Shown here: positions 8,660 through 18,329 of the stretch, in pieces
Position numbering within the stretch: position 1 is the stretch's first letter
How the letters are laid out: each line of letters starts with the position of its first letter
Source of the DNA: Afipia sp. 1NLS2
GTDB lineage: Bacteria; Pseudomonadota; Alphaproteobacteria; Rhizobiales; Xanthobacteraceae
Length of the DNA stretch: 64,000 bases
Direction of reading: 5' to 3'
NCBI RefSeq assembly: GCF_000178995.1
Contig: NZ_ADVZ01000001.1
Coordinates: forward strand, 1,336,001-1,400,000
Translations under genes and position numbers: made by a program
The notes under the pieces: generated by a model
The model's input: only the letters and a program-made list of their open reading frames with translations
Databases searched by the model: none
Told to the model about the DNA's origin: nothing

Positions 8660-9852
8660 GGCGTTCCTCCCTGCGCATACGGGGCCAGCACCAGATCGCG
8701 CGTTACAATGACGCGGACGGGGAAGCCCGGCCGGATCGTGAGAGTTGGCTGGATGTTGAGCTGGCGTTGGACGATCTGCTGGCCGGTCTGGCTAATGCTG
8801 TTGGAGGCGCCGCTGCGGATCGCCTGAACAAGGTTGTTCTCATTCTGGCTCGTGCCCGCTTCGGCACCCACGCTGAGCAGGGTCGAGAGGACGGCAGCCT
8901 TGAACAGCATGCCCCAATGGTTGTCGACCTCGTCCTCGAGGCCAGCATAGCCCTGCGTGTCGGCGCCGGGCTGGCGTTCCAGCACGATCGAGTTGCCATC
9001 CGGCATAATTATGCGGGTCCAGATCAAGAGAACTCGGCTCTGGCCAAAGGCGACGGAGCTATCGTATTGGCCGATCAGCTTTGCGCCCTGCGGGATCAGA
9101 AGATATTTGCCGGTCGGGCTGTCGTAGACCGCCTCGGTCACCTGCGCGGTGATCTGGCCGGGCAGATCGGAACGAATGCCCGTGATGAGCGCGGCAGGGA
9201 TCACAGTGCCGGCCTGCACGATGTAAGGCGAGGCCTTGGCGTCGAGCCGGTCCGTGCGCTTGTCCGTCGAAGCGTTGAGGAAGGCCGTCTTGCGGTCCTG
9301 CATGTTCTGCGCGGCGCCGGCTTCGACCGGCGGTGTGGGCGGCGGGCCCGCCGTGGTCCCCGTTGCAGCCGGCGCGGCGAGCCCGACCGGCCGAGGCTGC
9401 TGACTGGTCTGGGCGAAGAGACGGCTGAGCCGCGCCGCCTCGATCTCTTGCGCTCGGCGCTGCGCTTCCGGATCGGGCGTCGTTGCGGAAGCGACGGTGT
9501 TCGGCGCAGCACCGGCATTGAGGATCGGCTTGCCGAGATCGCCGGGCAGTGGCGGCCCAAGCGGCGGAGCCTGCCGCGGCAGGCCGGTATAGTCTTTTGG
9601 GAGTCTTGCCAGGCCTTCAGCCGAGGGACGGCTCTGCGTTGAGAGTAGCTCTTGGCCGCTCTGCGCCGCGTGGCGAGTCTGGAGCGCGTAGCCGAGCGCG
9701 CCCGCGACGGCGAGCGCCGAAACGGCGCCCAGACCAATCAGCACCCTGCGCGACAAGCGCGTGACGCGTGGCCGTTCGCCCCGAAGCCGCAGGTCAGGCG
9801 GTACGACGGGCGTTGGCGACGGCGGTTGTTCTTCAGGGCCTTCCGCCGTCAT
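8656..9852 (-). CDS. trbI: conjugal transfer protein TrbI (VirB10-like)
   Basis: A 398-residue VirB10 homologue. A short cytoplasmic Pro-rich N-terminus is followed by one membrane helix at about residues 38-57 (VLIGLGAVSALAVAGALGY), a Pro/Ala-rich periplasmic linker and the C-terminal beta-barrel domain (VIPAALITGIRSDLPGQI, GAKLIGQYDS, MPDGNSIVLE) that bridges inner and outer membranes in type IV secretion. The start overlaps the trbG stop (ATGA). Normal length. Confidence 0.92.
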   Translation of the reverse strand: MTAEGPEEQPPSPTPVVPPDLRLRGERPRVTRLSRRVLIGLGAVSALAVAGALGYALQTRHAAQSGQELLSTQSRPSAEGLARLPKDYTGLPRQAPPLGPPLPGDLGKPILNAGAAPNTVASATTPDPEAQRRAQEIEAARLSRLFAQTSQQPRPVGLAAPAATGTTAGPPPTPPVEAGAAQNMQDRKTAFLNASTDKRTDRLDAKASPYIVQAGTVIPAALITGIRSDLPGQITAQVTEAVYDSPTGKYLLIPQGAKLIGQYDSSVAFGQSRVLLIWTRIIMPDGNSIVLERQPGADTQGYAGLEDEVDNHWGMLFKAAVLSTLLSVGAEAGTSQNENNLVQAIRSGASNSISQTGQQIVQRQLNIQPTLTIRPGFPVRVIVTRDLVLAPYAQGGTP

Positions 9853-10922
9853 GACCGCGGCCTTCCGTCGGTGCGGACGATGCGGACGCGCCGCTCGCTA
9901 TCCTTGTCGCCGAGACGCAATTCGGCGGCGGCGAACAGGCGGTCAACGATGTAGTAGTTGCGGTTCACCCGGTAGTTCACCAGCTCGGAGCCGCCGGCCG
10001 GACCGATGACGAACAGCGGCGGCATCTCGCCCTGGGCAATGCCGCTCGGGAATTCGATATAGACCTTCTTCCCGTCGTCGAAGGCGCGCAGCGGCCGCCA
10101 GGCCGGGTTGTCGCCCTGGATCGCGTAACGGAAGTTGATCGAGGCGAGATCGACGCCGGCCGCGATCGGTGCCGCGGCGGCGGCCTCCTGGTTCTGCCGC
10201 CGAAGCGCGATGAGCTGGTCTTCGGGATACTGCCAGGAGACTGAGGCCATATAGGTCTTCTCCGTCGAGCGCAGCTCAAGGAGATAGGTCCGCCGATCCG
10301 TGTTGATCACCAGATTGGTGAGCAGCTGCGGTCTCGTCGGCTTGACTAGGATGTGGACCTTCTTGGTCGCGCCCGCGCCACTCCCGGTATCGCCGATGAT
10401 CCACCGCACGGTGTCGCCGGCTGCCACGGGGCCGGAGCCGACGAGCTGCTCGCCGTCCTGCAGTGCAATATCGGTGATCTCGCCGGGCGCCGTATAGACT
10501 TGATAGAGCGCTCCGCCGGAGAAGGGATAGACCTGAACCGCGTTGATGAAGCCGTTGCGCACCGGCTGGATTCGCGCCGCGGCATTGGCTTGGTTGACAC
10601 GCACAGTCGGGTCAGCGGCTTCCGGTGTCGGCTTTCCACCTTCGATCGGCTTCAATTGTCCGGGTAGCGGAAGTGGCTTGGGAAGCTCGACGATCCTGAT
10701 GGGCGCCGGTGGATCGACGGTGAGCTTGGCTGGCGCGGCGCTGTCGTAATTGATGTCGGGCGGAACGAAATTGTTCGCACAACCGCCAAGCGCGGTGACG
10801 GACATCAGCAAAGACATGAGGCCGGCCTTACGGAAAGCCGCATTTGCTCCCCTCCGGCTTTGCGGATTGGCGGAGAAACGTGAAGCCGGACCGCCGGCCT
10901 CCTTAGAAATCGGCGGGGTCAT
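9849..10922 (-). CDS. trbG: conjugal transfer protein TrbG (VirB9-like)
   Basis: A 357-residue VirB9 homologue of the outer-membrane core complex. A lipoprotein-type signal ends LGGC near residue 46. The VirB9 domain follows (VYPFSGGALYQVYTAPGEITDI, TKKVHILVKPT, RRTYLLELRST) and a C-terminal domain (YRVNRNYYIVDRLFAAAELRLG). The ATG at 10922 overlaps the trbF stop as ATGA. The frame is open much further upstream, but that part is only an out-of-frame reading of trbF. A second ATG just before the lipobox helix could be an alternative start. Confidence 0.9.
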   Translation of the reverse strand: MTPPISKEAGGPASRFSANPQSRRGANAAFRKAGLMSLLMSVTALGGCANNFVPPDINYDSAAPAKLTVDPPAPIRIVELPKPLPLPGQLKPIEGGKPTPEAADPTVRVNQANAAARIQPVRNGFINAVQVYPFSGGALYQVYTAPGEITDIALQDGEQLVGSGPVAAGDTVRWIIGDTGSGAGATKKVHILVKPTRPQLLTNLVINTDRRTYLLELRSTEKTYMASVSWQYPEDQLIALRRQNQEAAAAAPIAAGVDLASINFRYAIQGDNPAWRPLRAFDDGKKVYIEFPSGIAQGEMPPLFVIGPAGGSELVNYRVNRNYYIVDRLFAAAELRLGDKDSERRVRIVRTDGRPRS

Positions 10923-11608
10923 TGTCCCAGCTCCTTCGACCAGTTGATTGCGGTGACGTAGATGCCGAGTGGGTTCTTGCGGAGCACGTCGGCGGAAGCT
11001 GGCGTCTGAATCGCGATGGTGAGGATCGCGGTCCAACGAGTGTTGTCGGCGAGCGCGCCGTCCTGATAGCGATGCTCGACCCATTCGACGCGGAAGCTCG
11101 AGGGCGAGGCGCGGATCACGCTTGAGACGTCGATGGCGATCTGCTGCTTGCCGAGCTTGGCGAACGGGTCGTTGGCGCGGGCATAGTCGTTCAGCGCCTG
11201 GGAGCCCGAGGTGGTGGTGAAGTCGTATGCTTGCAGCCAGTTCTGCCGCACGATGATCGGATCGGCCGGCAGAGCGCGGACCATCTGGACAAAGTGGGCG
11301 AGATACCAGGCGATTTGTGGGTCGCTTGGCGTGTAGTCGGCGGCGGCGGGGGCGACAGCCTGCGCTTGGCCGAGCTTGTCGACCTGCACGACCCAAGGGA
11401 CGATGCTGCCGTGAGTCGATTGCCAGACGAGGCCGCCGGCGAGGCCCATGGAGAGCGCGAGCGAACCGAAGGCCATGAGCCGCCAGTTCTTCGCTTGCAC
11501 CCGGGCCGAGCCGATGCGGTCGTCCCACACCTGGGCGGCGCGCTGATAGGGGGTCTCAGGCTCGGGCGTCCGGCCGTAACGAACCGTGGGGCGGCGGAAC
11601 AGCGCCAT
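10919..11608 (-). CDS. trbF: conjugal transfer protein TrbF (VirB8-like)
   Basis: A 229-residue VirB8 homologue, an inner-membrane scaffold of the secretion channel. One membrane helix lies at about 44-62 (LMAFGSLALSMGLAGGLVW), then the NTF2-like periplasmic domain (IAWYLAHFVQMVRALPADP, YARANDPFAKLG). It starts 3 bases downstream of the trbL stop and overlaps trbG by 4 bases. Normal length. Confidence 0.92.
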   Translation of the reverse strand: MALFRRPTVRYGRTPEPETPYQRAAQVWDDRIGSARVQAKNWRLMAFGSLALSMGLAGGLVWQSTHGSIVPWVVQVDKLGQAQAVAPAAADYTPSDPQIAWYLAHFVQMVRALPADPIIVRQNWLQAYDFTTTSGSQALNDYARANDPFAKLGKQQIAIDVSSVIRASPSSFRVEWVEHRYQDGALADNTRWTAILTIAIQTPASADVLRKNPLGIYVTAINWSKELGQ

Positions 11609-11611
11609 CTC

Positions 11612-12972
11612 TTATTCTCCTCCTGTGAGATCGACGGAATGGCCGCCGCCATGGCTGTCGCCGGACTTGAGGCCTTGTGCGGCCGTCTGCGCCCCGTGGA
11701 CCATCGACTGGTTGCGCTTCATGCGTTGTGCCCAGGCCGGCGGGCCGAAGTCGGCTGACCCACTCCCGGCCGGCGCTGGCCCGCTCGGCGGATTGCCGCC
11801 GACCGTTCCCGCGGTCGACGGGCCGCCCGTGGCGGCGAAGCTGGAACGCGCGCCGGCTGCGAAGCTTTGGCGCATGGAGCTAGCGGCCTGGGCGGCAGCG
11901 CGCCGCATCGGGCCTGATGCAGCTGAAGCCGCCGCGCGTCCCACCCCGCCAAGACCCGCCGCGACGCTCGACGCGCCGGATCGTCCGGCCGAAGCCAGGC
12001 TGTAGGCGGAGGATGCGCCACCGGCCATCGCCGCGCCGCCGCGTGCGGCGGCGGCCGTACCGGAAGCGGCGGCCATCGCCCCCTCCCGGCCACGCCGAGC
12101 GCACCGGCGCCGGCCATTGCCGTGCCCGCGACGGCGAGACCTGTGCCGACAGCCGCGCCCGCACCGAGTTGAGGCGCGCCAGAGACCAGGCCCGTCGCGA
12201 TACCCGGGCCGAAGATGCCGAGGCCCAGCATGGCGAGTGCGGCGAGCACCACCGACAGCGCTTGTTCGACCGTAGGCTGACCGCCGGCGTAGGTCTGAGT
12301 GAACTGCGAGAAGAGGCCGGTGCCGATGCCGACGATGACGGCCAACACCATCACCTTCACACCCGAAGCGACGATGTTGCCGAGTACCTTTTCGGCGAGG
12401 AACGCGGTCTTGTTAAAGAGGGCGAAGGGAATGAGGATGAAGCCGGCGAGCGTCGTCAGCTTGAACTCGATCAAAGTGACGAAGAGCTGTACCGCCAGGA
12501 TAAAGAAAGCGATCAGCACCAGGACCCATGAGACCATCAGCACCGCGATCTGCACGAAATTCGCGAAGAAGCTGGTGAAGCCCATCATCTGGTTGGCCGC
12601 GTCGAGCAGCGGTTGACCGGCGTCGAGCCCGACCTGGGCGAGCTTGCCCGGCCGCAGGAAGTCGGCGGTCGAGATCGAAGAGCCGCCCGCTTTCAGGCCG
12701 AGGCCGGCGAAGCTGTTGAAGACGATGGCCGAGAGATTGTTGAAGTTGTTGATGATGAAAGCGAAGAAGCCGATGTAGAGGGTCTTCTTCACCAGCCGCT
12801 GCAGGATGTCCTCGTCGGCGCCCCAAGCCCAGAACAGGCCGGCGAGCGTAATGTCGATCACGATCAGCGTGGACGACAGATAGCCGACCTCGCCCTTGAT
12901 CAGGCCGAATCCGGAATCGATGTAGGTGGTGAAGGTGTTGAGGAAGGTGTCGATGACGCCGACATTGTTCAT
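11612..12972 (-). pseudogene. trbL: conjugal transfer protein TrbL (VirB6-like), single-base frameshift
   Basis: A VirB6-like polytopic membrane protein. The first frame (from 12972) gives about 295 residues with several membrane helices (TLIVIDITLAGLFWAWG, LMVSWVLVLIAFFILAVQLF). After GALGVAGR the family sequence stops; the usual Ala/Gly/Ser-rich tail continues in another frame from MAAASGTAAAARGGAA to 11612. The switch lies at C-runs 12079-12087 on the plus strand, where one added base restores a full-length protein of about 450 residues. Without TrbL the transfer system should not work, so an assembly error is likely. It overlaps the trbK-like stop by 4 bases. Confidence 0.85.
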
Positions 12973-13295
12973 CGCGCGTCTCCGATAGCAGGGGTGGCCG
13001 GCGCGGCGGCGCCTGGGGGCGTTTGTGGCGACAGCGGCCGCGCCGGCCTGCCGAAGAAGCGCTGGCGGTTCTCCTCCCAGACCGCGACGCAATGCGGGTC
13101 TTCGGCATCCTGAGGACCGAGCGCGCTGCAACGGCGCAGCTCGGCCGAGAGGTCATCGGATGCTGGATTGATGGTCGGAGACGTCTCGACGACGGGCGCC
13201 GAGGGACGCCAGTTGACCGCGACGAGGGTCGCGATGAACACCGCGACCAGGGCGACGATCGCGGCCGCGCGGAAGATCTCCGATCGTCCCAGCAT
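12969..13295 (-). CDS. trbK: TrbK-alt-like putative entry exclusion protein
   Basis: A 108-residue protein with one N-terminal membrane helix (AAAIVALVAVFIATLVAV) and a short periplasmic part with two cysteines (LRRCSALG, DPHCVAVWEENRQRFF). This is the pattern of the 'TrbK-alt' exclusion proteins between trbJ and trbL. Its presumed job is to prevent redundant transfer into cells that already carry the element. It overlaps trbL by 4 bases. Confidence 0.75.
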   Translation of the reverse strand: MLGRSEIFRAAAIVALVAVFIATLVAVNWRPSAPVVETSPTINPASDDLSAELRRCSALGPQDAEDPHCVAVWEENRQRFFGRPARPLSPQTPPGAAAPATPAIGDAR

Positions 13296-13304
13296 CGCGA
13301 CGCC

Positions 13305-14042
13305 TCAGTTGCCGCTGAACATGGCGACGTTGCCGGGCTGATAGCCGGTGCGCGTCGAGAAGGTCTTGTAGTTTTGCTGGCCCTGCGCTTCTGCGGCGGC
13401 GCTGCGCGCTTGCTCGAGCGCATCGGCCCGACTCTTGGCCGACAGCACGGCGACGAGGTCGGAGAGCTGCTGGGATTGCAATGCCAGGAGCTGGTTGCCG
13501 GCCTGCGCCGCTTGCAAGGCGCCCGTGGCGCTCTGGCTCGCCGAGACGAGCGAGGTCATGGCGCTGGAGTTGGTCGGGATGTTGCCGACAACGCCCGCCT
13601 GGATCTTCAGGCTGTCCTCGAACGCGCCGACCGAGTTCTGCCAGCGTGTTTGCGCGTTGGCGACCATGGTGTTGGTCGAACCTGTGCCGGCAGCCGAACC
13701 GTAGCTGGTCGAATAGGCCTGCTCGATGCGCTGGACGTTGAAGGCGATGTTCTGCGCCTGACCGAGCAGCGACTGGGTCTGGGCGATCGACGACTGAAGC
13801 TGGGTCAGCGTCGACATCGGCAGGTTGGTAAGATTGCGCGCCTGGTTGACCAGGCTCGTTGCCTGGTTGGTCAACATCTGAATCTGATTGTTGATCTGTT
13901 GCAGCTCGCGTGCGGCGGTCAGCACGTTCTGGCTGAAGTTGGTCGGGTCGTAGACGATCCACTGCGCCGAGGCGGGCGGTGCGGCGACGGCCAGGGTGAG
14001 CACGACGGCGCTTGCCGCCGCCAGATGGCGCAGCTTGATCAT
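13305..14042 (-). CDS. trbJ: conjugal transfer protein TrbJ (VirB5-like)
   Basis: A 245-residue exported protein with a signal peptide (residues 1-26, ending ASA-Q) followed by long helical, Gln-rich sequence (ELQQINNQIQMLTNQATSL), as in VirB5/TrbJ minor pilus components. It overlaps the trbE stop by 4 bases. Normal length and position. Confidence 0.9.
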   Translation of the reverse strand: MIKLRHLAAASAVVLTLAVAAPPASAQWIVYDPTNFSQNVLTAARELQQINNQIQMLTNQATSLVNQARNLTNLPMSTLTQLQSSIAQTQSLLGQAQNIAFNVQRIEQAYSTSYGSAAGTGSTNTMVANAQTRWQNSVGAFEDSLKIQAGVVGNIPTNSSAMTSLVSASQSATGALQAAQAGNQLLALQSQQLSDLVAVLSAKSRADALEQARSAAAEAQGQQNYKTFSTRTGYQPGNVAMFSGN

Positions 14043-16477
14043 GATGACGTCTCCAGGTGGGTCAGGTCAGGGATGAGATCGGCGGCCCAGAGGAGTTCGT
14101 GGTCCGCGAGCCAAGCGGGCGTGAAAGCGTCGCGCCCGTACTCCGCGACGACGCGCTCGATCGCCGCATGGTCGGTCTTCGAAGAGGCGGCACAGAAGGC
14201 GAGCGCGACCGGGCCGAGGCCCAGCTCGAACAGGCGGTTGCCGCGACGGGACTGGCAGTAGTAGTCGCGCTTCGGCGTCGCGCGGGCGAGGATCTCGATC
14301 TGTCGATCGTTGAGGCCAAAGCGGCGATAGATCGTGGTGATCTGCGGCTCGATCGCTCGCTCGTTCGGCAGGAAGATGCGCGTAGGACAGCTCTCGATGA
14401 TCGCGGGCGCGATGTTGCTGCCATCAATGTCGGACAGCGACTGCGTGGCAAAGACGACGGAGGCGTTCTTCTTGCGCAGCGTCTTCAACCACTCGCGGAG
14501 CTGCTGCGCGAAAGCAGGATCGTCGAGCACCAGCCAGCCCTCGTCGATGATCAGCAAGGTCGGCCGGCCGTCGAGGCGGCCCTCAATGCGATGGAAGAGA
14601 TAGGTCAGCACGGCGGGCGCAGCACCGGCACCGATCAGCCCCTCGGTCTCGAAGGCCTGCACCGGAGCGGAGCCGAGCTGCTCGGTCTCGGCGTCGAGCA
14701 GCCGGCCGGAAGGGCCGCCGACGCAATAAGGTTGCAACGCTTGCTTCAGCGCTGTCGACTGCAACAGGACCGCGAGGCCCGTGATGGTGCGCTCCTGCAC
14801 CGGCGAGGACGCCAGCGAGGTCAGCGCCGACCAGACATGCTCCTTGGCGGTCGGGTCGATGGTGACGCCTTCCTTGGCCAGGATGGCCGTCACCCACTCC
14901 GCCGCCCAGGCACGTTCGGGCTGATCGTCGATGCGCGCCAGCGGTTGCAGCGACACTGAATGCTCCGAGCCGGCGGACAGGCTACCGCCGAGATCATGCC
15001 AGTCGCCGCCCATGGCGATCGCCGCGGTGCGGATGGAGCCGCCAAAGTCGAAGGCGAAGATCTGGTTGTTCCGGTAACGGCGGAACTGCATCGCCATCAG
15101 CGCCAGCAGCACCGATTTGCCGGCGCCGGTGGGACCGACGATCAGCATATGGCCGACGTCGCCGACATGGAGGCTGAGCCGAAATGGCGTCGAGCCTTCC
15201 GTCTTGCCGTAGAGCAGCGGCGGCGCCTGGAAATGCTCGTCGCGTGCCGGCCCAGCCCAAACCGCCGAGAGAGGGATCATGTGCGCCAGATTCAGCGTCG
15301 AGACGGGCGGCTGACGGACGTTGGCGTAGGCGTGGCCGGGGATAGACCCGAGCCAGGCCTCAAGCGCATTCACCCCTTCCGGCATGCAGGTGAAGTCGCG
15401 GCCCTGGATCACCTTTTCCACGAGGCGGAGCTTCTCGGCCGCAAGACCGGCGTCCTCGTCCCAGACCGTGACGGTCGCGGTGACGTAGGCTTGGCCGACA
15501 TCATCCGAGCCCAGCTCCTGTAGCGCCAGGTCGGCGTCGGCCGCCTTGTTGGCGGCGTCGGAATCCACGAGGGTCGAAGCCTCGTTGGTCATCACCTCCT
15601 TGACGATGGCGGCGATCGACTTGCGCTTTGCGAACCACTGGCGCCGGATCTTGGTCAGCAGCTTCACCGCTTCGGTCTTGTCGAGCAGAATCGCGCGGGT
15701 GGACCAGCGGTACGGGAAAGCGAGCCGGTTGAGCTCGTCGAGGATTCCGGGATGGGTCGCGGTTGGGAATCCAACCACGGTGAGCGTACGAAGATGGTGG
15801 GCGCCGAGGCGCGGCTCGAGGCCCCCGGCGAGTGGCTCATCGGCGAGCAACGCATCGAGGTGCATCGGCGTCTCGGGCACGCGGATGCGCTGCGCCCTCG
15901 TCGAGATGGTCGAGTGAAGGTAAGTCAGCGTGTCGCTGTCATCGAGCCACGCGACCTCGGGCATGAAGCCCTCGACCAGCTGCAGGACGCGATTGGTCCG
16001 GTCGACGAAGCCGCGCAGCAGCTCCCACGGATCGACGCCGGTCTGCGCCCGGCCCTCATAGAGCCAGCCCTCGACGCGCGAAGCGTCCTCGGCGGGCGGC
16101 AGCCAGACGAACGTCAGGAAATAGCGGCTCTCGAAATGCGCTCCGGCTTCCTCGAAAGCGGCCTGCCGCTCGAGATCGACCAGCGCCGACGCAGGATCGG
16201 GAAAGCTGCTGTGCGGATAGGTCTGGGCGGCGATCCGCTGCGCCTCGACGAAGATCGCCCAGCCAGAGCCGAGGCGGCGCAGCGCATTGTTCAGCCGTGC
16301 CGTGACGCCGACCAACTCGGCCGGTGTGGCGCTGTCGAGGTCCGGGCCGCGGAAGCGCGCGGTGCGTTGGAACGAGCCGTCCTTGTTGAGGATGACGCCA
16401 TTCTCGACCAGGGCCGCCCAGGGCAGGAAGTCTGCGAGGGTCGCTGGGCAGTTGCGGTATTCAGCGAGGTTTAGCAT
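14039..16477 (-). CDS. trbE: conjugal transfer ATPase TrbE (VirB4-like)
   Basis: An 812-residue VirB4-family ATPase that powers pilus assembly and transport at the inner membrane. Walker A is GPTGAGKS at about residue 446; Walker B is TLLIIDEGWLVLDD at about 638; the CagE/VirB4 N-terminal domain precedes them. The ATG at 16477 (MLNLAEYRNCPATLADFLPW) is preferred over an upstream start because it matches the usual N-terminus and lies 7 bases after the trbD stop. Confidence 0.93.
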   Translation of the reverse strand: MLNLAEYRNCPATLADFLPWAALVENGVILNKDGSFQRTARFRGPDLDSATPAELVGVTARLNNALRRLGSGWAIFVEAQRIAAQTYPHSSFPDPASALVDLERQAAFEEAGAHFESRYFLTFVWLPPAEDASRVEGWLYEGRAQTGVDPWELLRGFVDRTNRVLQLVEGFMPEVAWLDDSDTLTYLHSTISTRAQRIRVPETPMHLDALLADEPLAGGLEPRLGAHHLRTLTVVGFPTATHPGILDELNRLAFPYRWSTRAILLDKTEAVKLLTKIRRQWFAKRKSIAAIVKEVMTNEASTLVDSDAANKAADADLALQELGSDDVGQAYVTATVTVWDEDAGLAAEKLRLVEKVIQGRDFTCMPEGVNALEAWLGSIPGHAYANVRQPPVSTLNLAHMIPLSAVWAGPARDEHFQAPPLLYGKTEGSTPFRLSLHVGDVGHMLIVGPTGAGKSVLLALMAMQFRRYRNNQIFAFDFGGSIRTAAIAMGGDWHDLGGSLSAGSEHSVSLQPLARIDDQPERAWAAEWVTAILAKEGVTIDPTAKEHVWSALTSLASSPVQERTITGLAVLLQSTALKQALQPYCVGGPSGRLLDAETEQLGSAPVQAFETEGLIGAGAAPAVLTYLFHRIEGRLDGRPTLLIIDEGWLVLDDPAFAQQLREWLKTLRKKNASVVFATQSLSDIDGSNIAPAIIESCPTRIFLPNERAIEPQITTIYRRFGLNDRQIEILARATPKRDYYCQSRRGNRLFELGLGPVALAFCAASSKTDHAAIERVVAEYGRDAFTPAWLADHELLWAADLIPDLTHLETSS

Positions 16478-16484
16478 TGGAGCC

Positions 16485-16760
16485 TCAGACGCCGAGGTGG
16501 GCCGGGTAACGAAGGTGCCGGCGCACCACGTCGACAAACTGCGGATCGCGCTTCGCTGCCCAGACGGCCGCGGTGTGACCCACAGCCCAGATCAGCGCGC
16601 CGGGGATCCAGAGCCGGAGGCCGAGGGCGATCGCCGCCGCGAGTGTGCCGTTGGCAATCGCGACGGTCCGCGGCGCGCCGCCCATCAGGACCGGGTCGGT
16701 GAGCGCGCGATGGACCGGCGCGAAGAAGCCGGGCACGTCGGGATCGACGATTGCCGCCAT
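16485..16760 (-). CDS. trbD: conjugal transfer protein TrbD (VirB3-like)
   Basis: A 91-residue VirB3-like inner-membrane protein. The family signature PVHRALTDPVLMGGAPR occurs at residues 15-31, followed by two hydrophobic helices (IANGTLAAAIALGL, LIWAVGHTAAVWAA). Its start abuts the trbC stop (one-base overlap at 16760). Confidence 0.9.
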   Translation of the reverse strand: MAAIVDPDVPGFFAPVHRALTDPVLMGGAPRTVAIANGTLAAAIALGLRLWIPGALIWAVGHTAAVWAAKRDPQFVDVVRRHLRYPAHLGV

Positions 16761-17101
16761 CAGATCAGCGCTCCGCCGGAGAACGAGAAGAACGACAGGA
16801 AGAAGCTCGACGCGGCGAAGGCGATCGACAGGCCGAACACGATCTGGATCAGCCGGCGGAAGCCCCCGCTCGTGTCACCGAAAGCGAGCGTCAGCCCGGT
16901 CACCGTGATGATGATCACCGAGATGATCTTCGCGACGGGCCCCTGCACTGACTCCAGGATGGAGTTGAGCGGGGTCTCCCATGGCATGGAGGAACCGGAG
17001 GCGTAGGCCGCCGGGGCGAAGGCGAGCGTCAGGGTGGCGAGTGTGACAAGCTCGGCCAGGCGGCGACGCGAAGAACATGCGACAGCGCGAACGAGGATCA
17101 T
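16760..17101 (-). CDS. trbC: conjugal transfer pilin TrbC (VirB2-like)
   Basis: A 113-residue pilin precursor: an N-terminal signal (LAELVTLATLTLAFAPAAYA-SGS), then two hydrophobic helices (PVAKIISVIIITVTGLTLAFG and IVFGLSIAFAASSFFLSFF) separated by the short basic loop GGFRRLIQ, as in VirB2/TrbC. It overlaps trbB by 4 bases. Confidence 0.9.
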   Translation of the reverse strand: MILVRAVACSSRRRLAELVTLATLTLAFAPAAYASGSSMPWETPLNSILESVQGPVAKIISVIIITVTGLTLAFGDTSGGFRRLIQIVFGLSIAFAASSFFLSFFSFSGGALI

Positions 17102-18111
17102 GATGGGTCTCCGAGGGGCAAGGGGTCGCCGCCCGCCCCGGCGGACTGGACGCGGTAATCACCGGTGGCGGGATCGAGACCGGCGACGAAGGCGAGTTCG
17201 GAAAGGCGGCGTTCGCTGCCGCGGCCGCGCAGCACCGTGACGAGATCGATCGTCTCGGCGATCAGAGCCCTGGGGACGGTGACGACGGCTTCCTGGATGA
17301 GCTGTTCGAGGCGCCTCAACGCACCGAGCGCGGTGCCGGCGTGGATCGTGCCGATGCCGCCGGGATGGCCGGTCCCCCACGCCTTTAAGAGATCCAGCGC
17401 TTCGGCGCCGCGCACCTCGCCGATCGGGATGCGATCGGGCCGCAGGCGCAGCGAGGAGCGGACGAGGTCGGAGAGCGAGGCGACGCCGTCCTTGGTGCGC
17501 AACGCCACCAAGTTCGGCGCCCGGCATTGCAGCTCGCGGGTGTCCTCGATCAGCACAACGCGGTCGGTGGTGCCGGCGATCTCGGCCAGCAGCGCGTTGG
17601 TGAGCGTGGTTTTGCCGGTCGAGGTGCCGCCGGCGACGAGGATGTTCTTGCGATCTGCCACGGCGGCGCGGAGCGCTGCCGCCTGGCCGGCCAGCATGAT
17701 ACCGGCGGCGACATAGTCGTCGAGGGTGAACACCGCGACGGCAGGCTTGCGGATCGCAAAGGCCGGGGCGGCCACCACCGGTGGCAGAAGTCCCTCGAAC
17801 CGCTCTCCCGTTTCGGGCAGCTCGGCCGAGACACGCGGCCTCTCGGCATGGACCTCGGCGCCGACATGGTGCGCGACGAGGCGCACAATCCGTTCGCCGT
17901 CGGCGGCGGACAGTGTCCGCCCGCTATCTTCCAGCCCTCCCGACAGCCGGTCGATCCAGAGCCGGCCGTCGGGGTTCAGCATCACCTCGACGATCGAGGG
18001 GTCTTCGAGGAAGATCGCGATGGCCGGGCCGAGCGCGGTGCGCAGCATGCGCGCACCGCGGGAGAAGGCTTCTGAATGAAGTGGTGTGATCGCCACGATC
18101 GTCCCCGTCAT
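17098..18111 (-). CDS. trbB: conjugal transfer ATPase TrbB (VirB11-like)
   Basis: A 337-residue VirB11-family hexameric ATPase. Walker A is GGTSTGKTT at about residue 158, followed by [10 protein letters not shown], the [19 protein letters not shown] Walker B/Asp-box region and [19 protein letters not shown]. The start at 18111 lies within a 51-bp nested palindrome (18098-18148). In-frame starts at 18096 (GTG) or 18048 (ATG) would place the palindrome in the leader instead. First gene of the trb operon. Confidence 0.92.
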   Translation of the reverse strand: MTGTIVAITPLHSEAFSRGARMLRTALGPAIAIFLEDPSIVEVMLNPDGRLWIDRLSGGLEDSGRTLSAADGERIVRLVAHHVGAEVHAERPRVSAELPETGERFEGLLPPVVAAPAFAIRKPAVAVFTLDDYVAAGIMLAGQAAALRAAVADRKNILVAGGTSTGKTTLTNALLAEIAGTTDRVVLIEDTRELQCRAPNLVALRTKDGVASLSDLVRSSLRLRPDRIPIGEVRGAEALDLLKAWGTGHPGGIGTIHAGTALGALRRLEQLIQEAVVTVPRALIAETIDLVTVLRGRGSERRLSELAFVAGLDPATGDYRVQSAGAGGDPLPLGDPS

Positions 18112-18148
18112 TGGCCAATCGCGACACGCGATTAGCGACGGGGACGAT
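18098..18148. repeat. nested palindrome across the trbB start
   Basis: Outer arms of 12 bases (ATCGTCCCCGTC at 18098-18109; GACGGGGACGAT at 18137-18148) enclose an inner perfect 7-base pair (AATCGCG at 18117-18123; CGCGATT at 18127-18133). The pair could form an operator for a dimeric repressor or a hairpin that masks the trbB start. It is the only strong symmetry between trbB and the inserted SLOG cassette. Confidence 0.6.
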
Positions 18149-18329
18149 TAGAAGAGGCAAGAAATAGTACAGTTCAACAAGTATTCAGACGGCGTAGGGG
18201 CCGAGCGCAGAGCAGAGAAAAAAGACTTGCTGGATGCGGGAAAGAGTAAGCGGCGCGGCGACGCATCTTTCACTTTGGGATAGGATGAGGACGACTCGCC
18301 CTAGCAGGCCCGTCAACGTGCGCGCGTCA

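Noticed and set aside
9849-11528. A 559-codon open frame suggesting a longer TrbG
   Set aside because: The upstream 200 codons are an Arg/Pro-rich out-of-frame reading of trbF; the ATGA overlap at 10922 marks the real start.
11719-13131. A 470-codon open frame covering trbL and beyond
   Set aside because: Its first 53 codons read trbK out of frame and its last part is Arg/Pro/His-rich non-family sequence after the frameshift; the TrbL sequence is split over two frames.
13023-14261. Long plus-strand frame opposite trbJ/trbK
   Set aside because: Arg/Gly/Asp-rich antisense reading of GC-rich genes; no family features or ribosome site.
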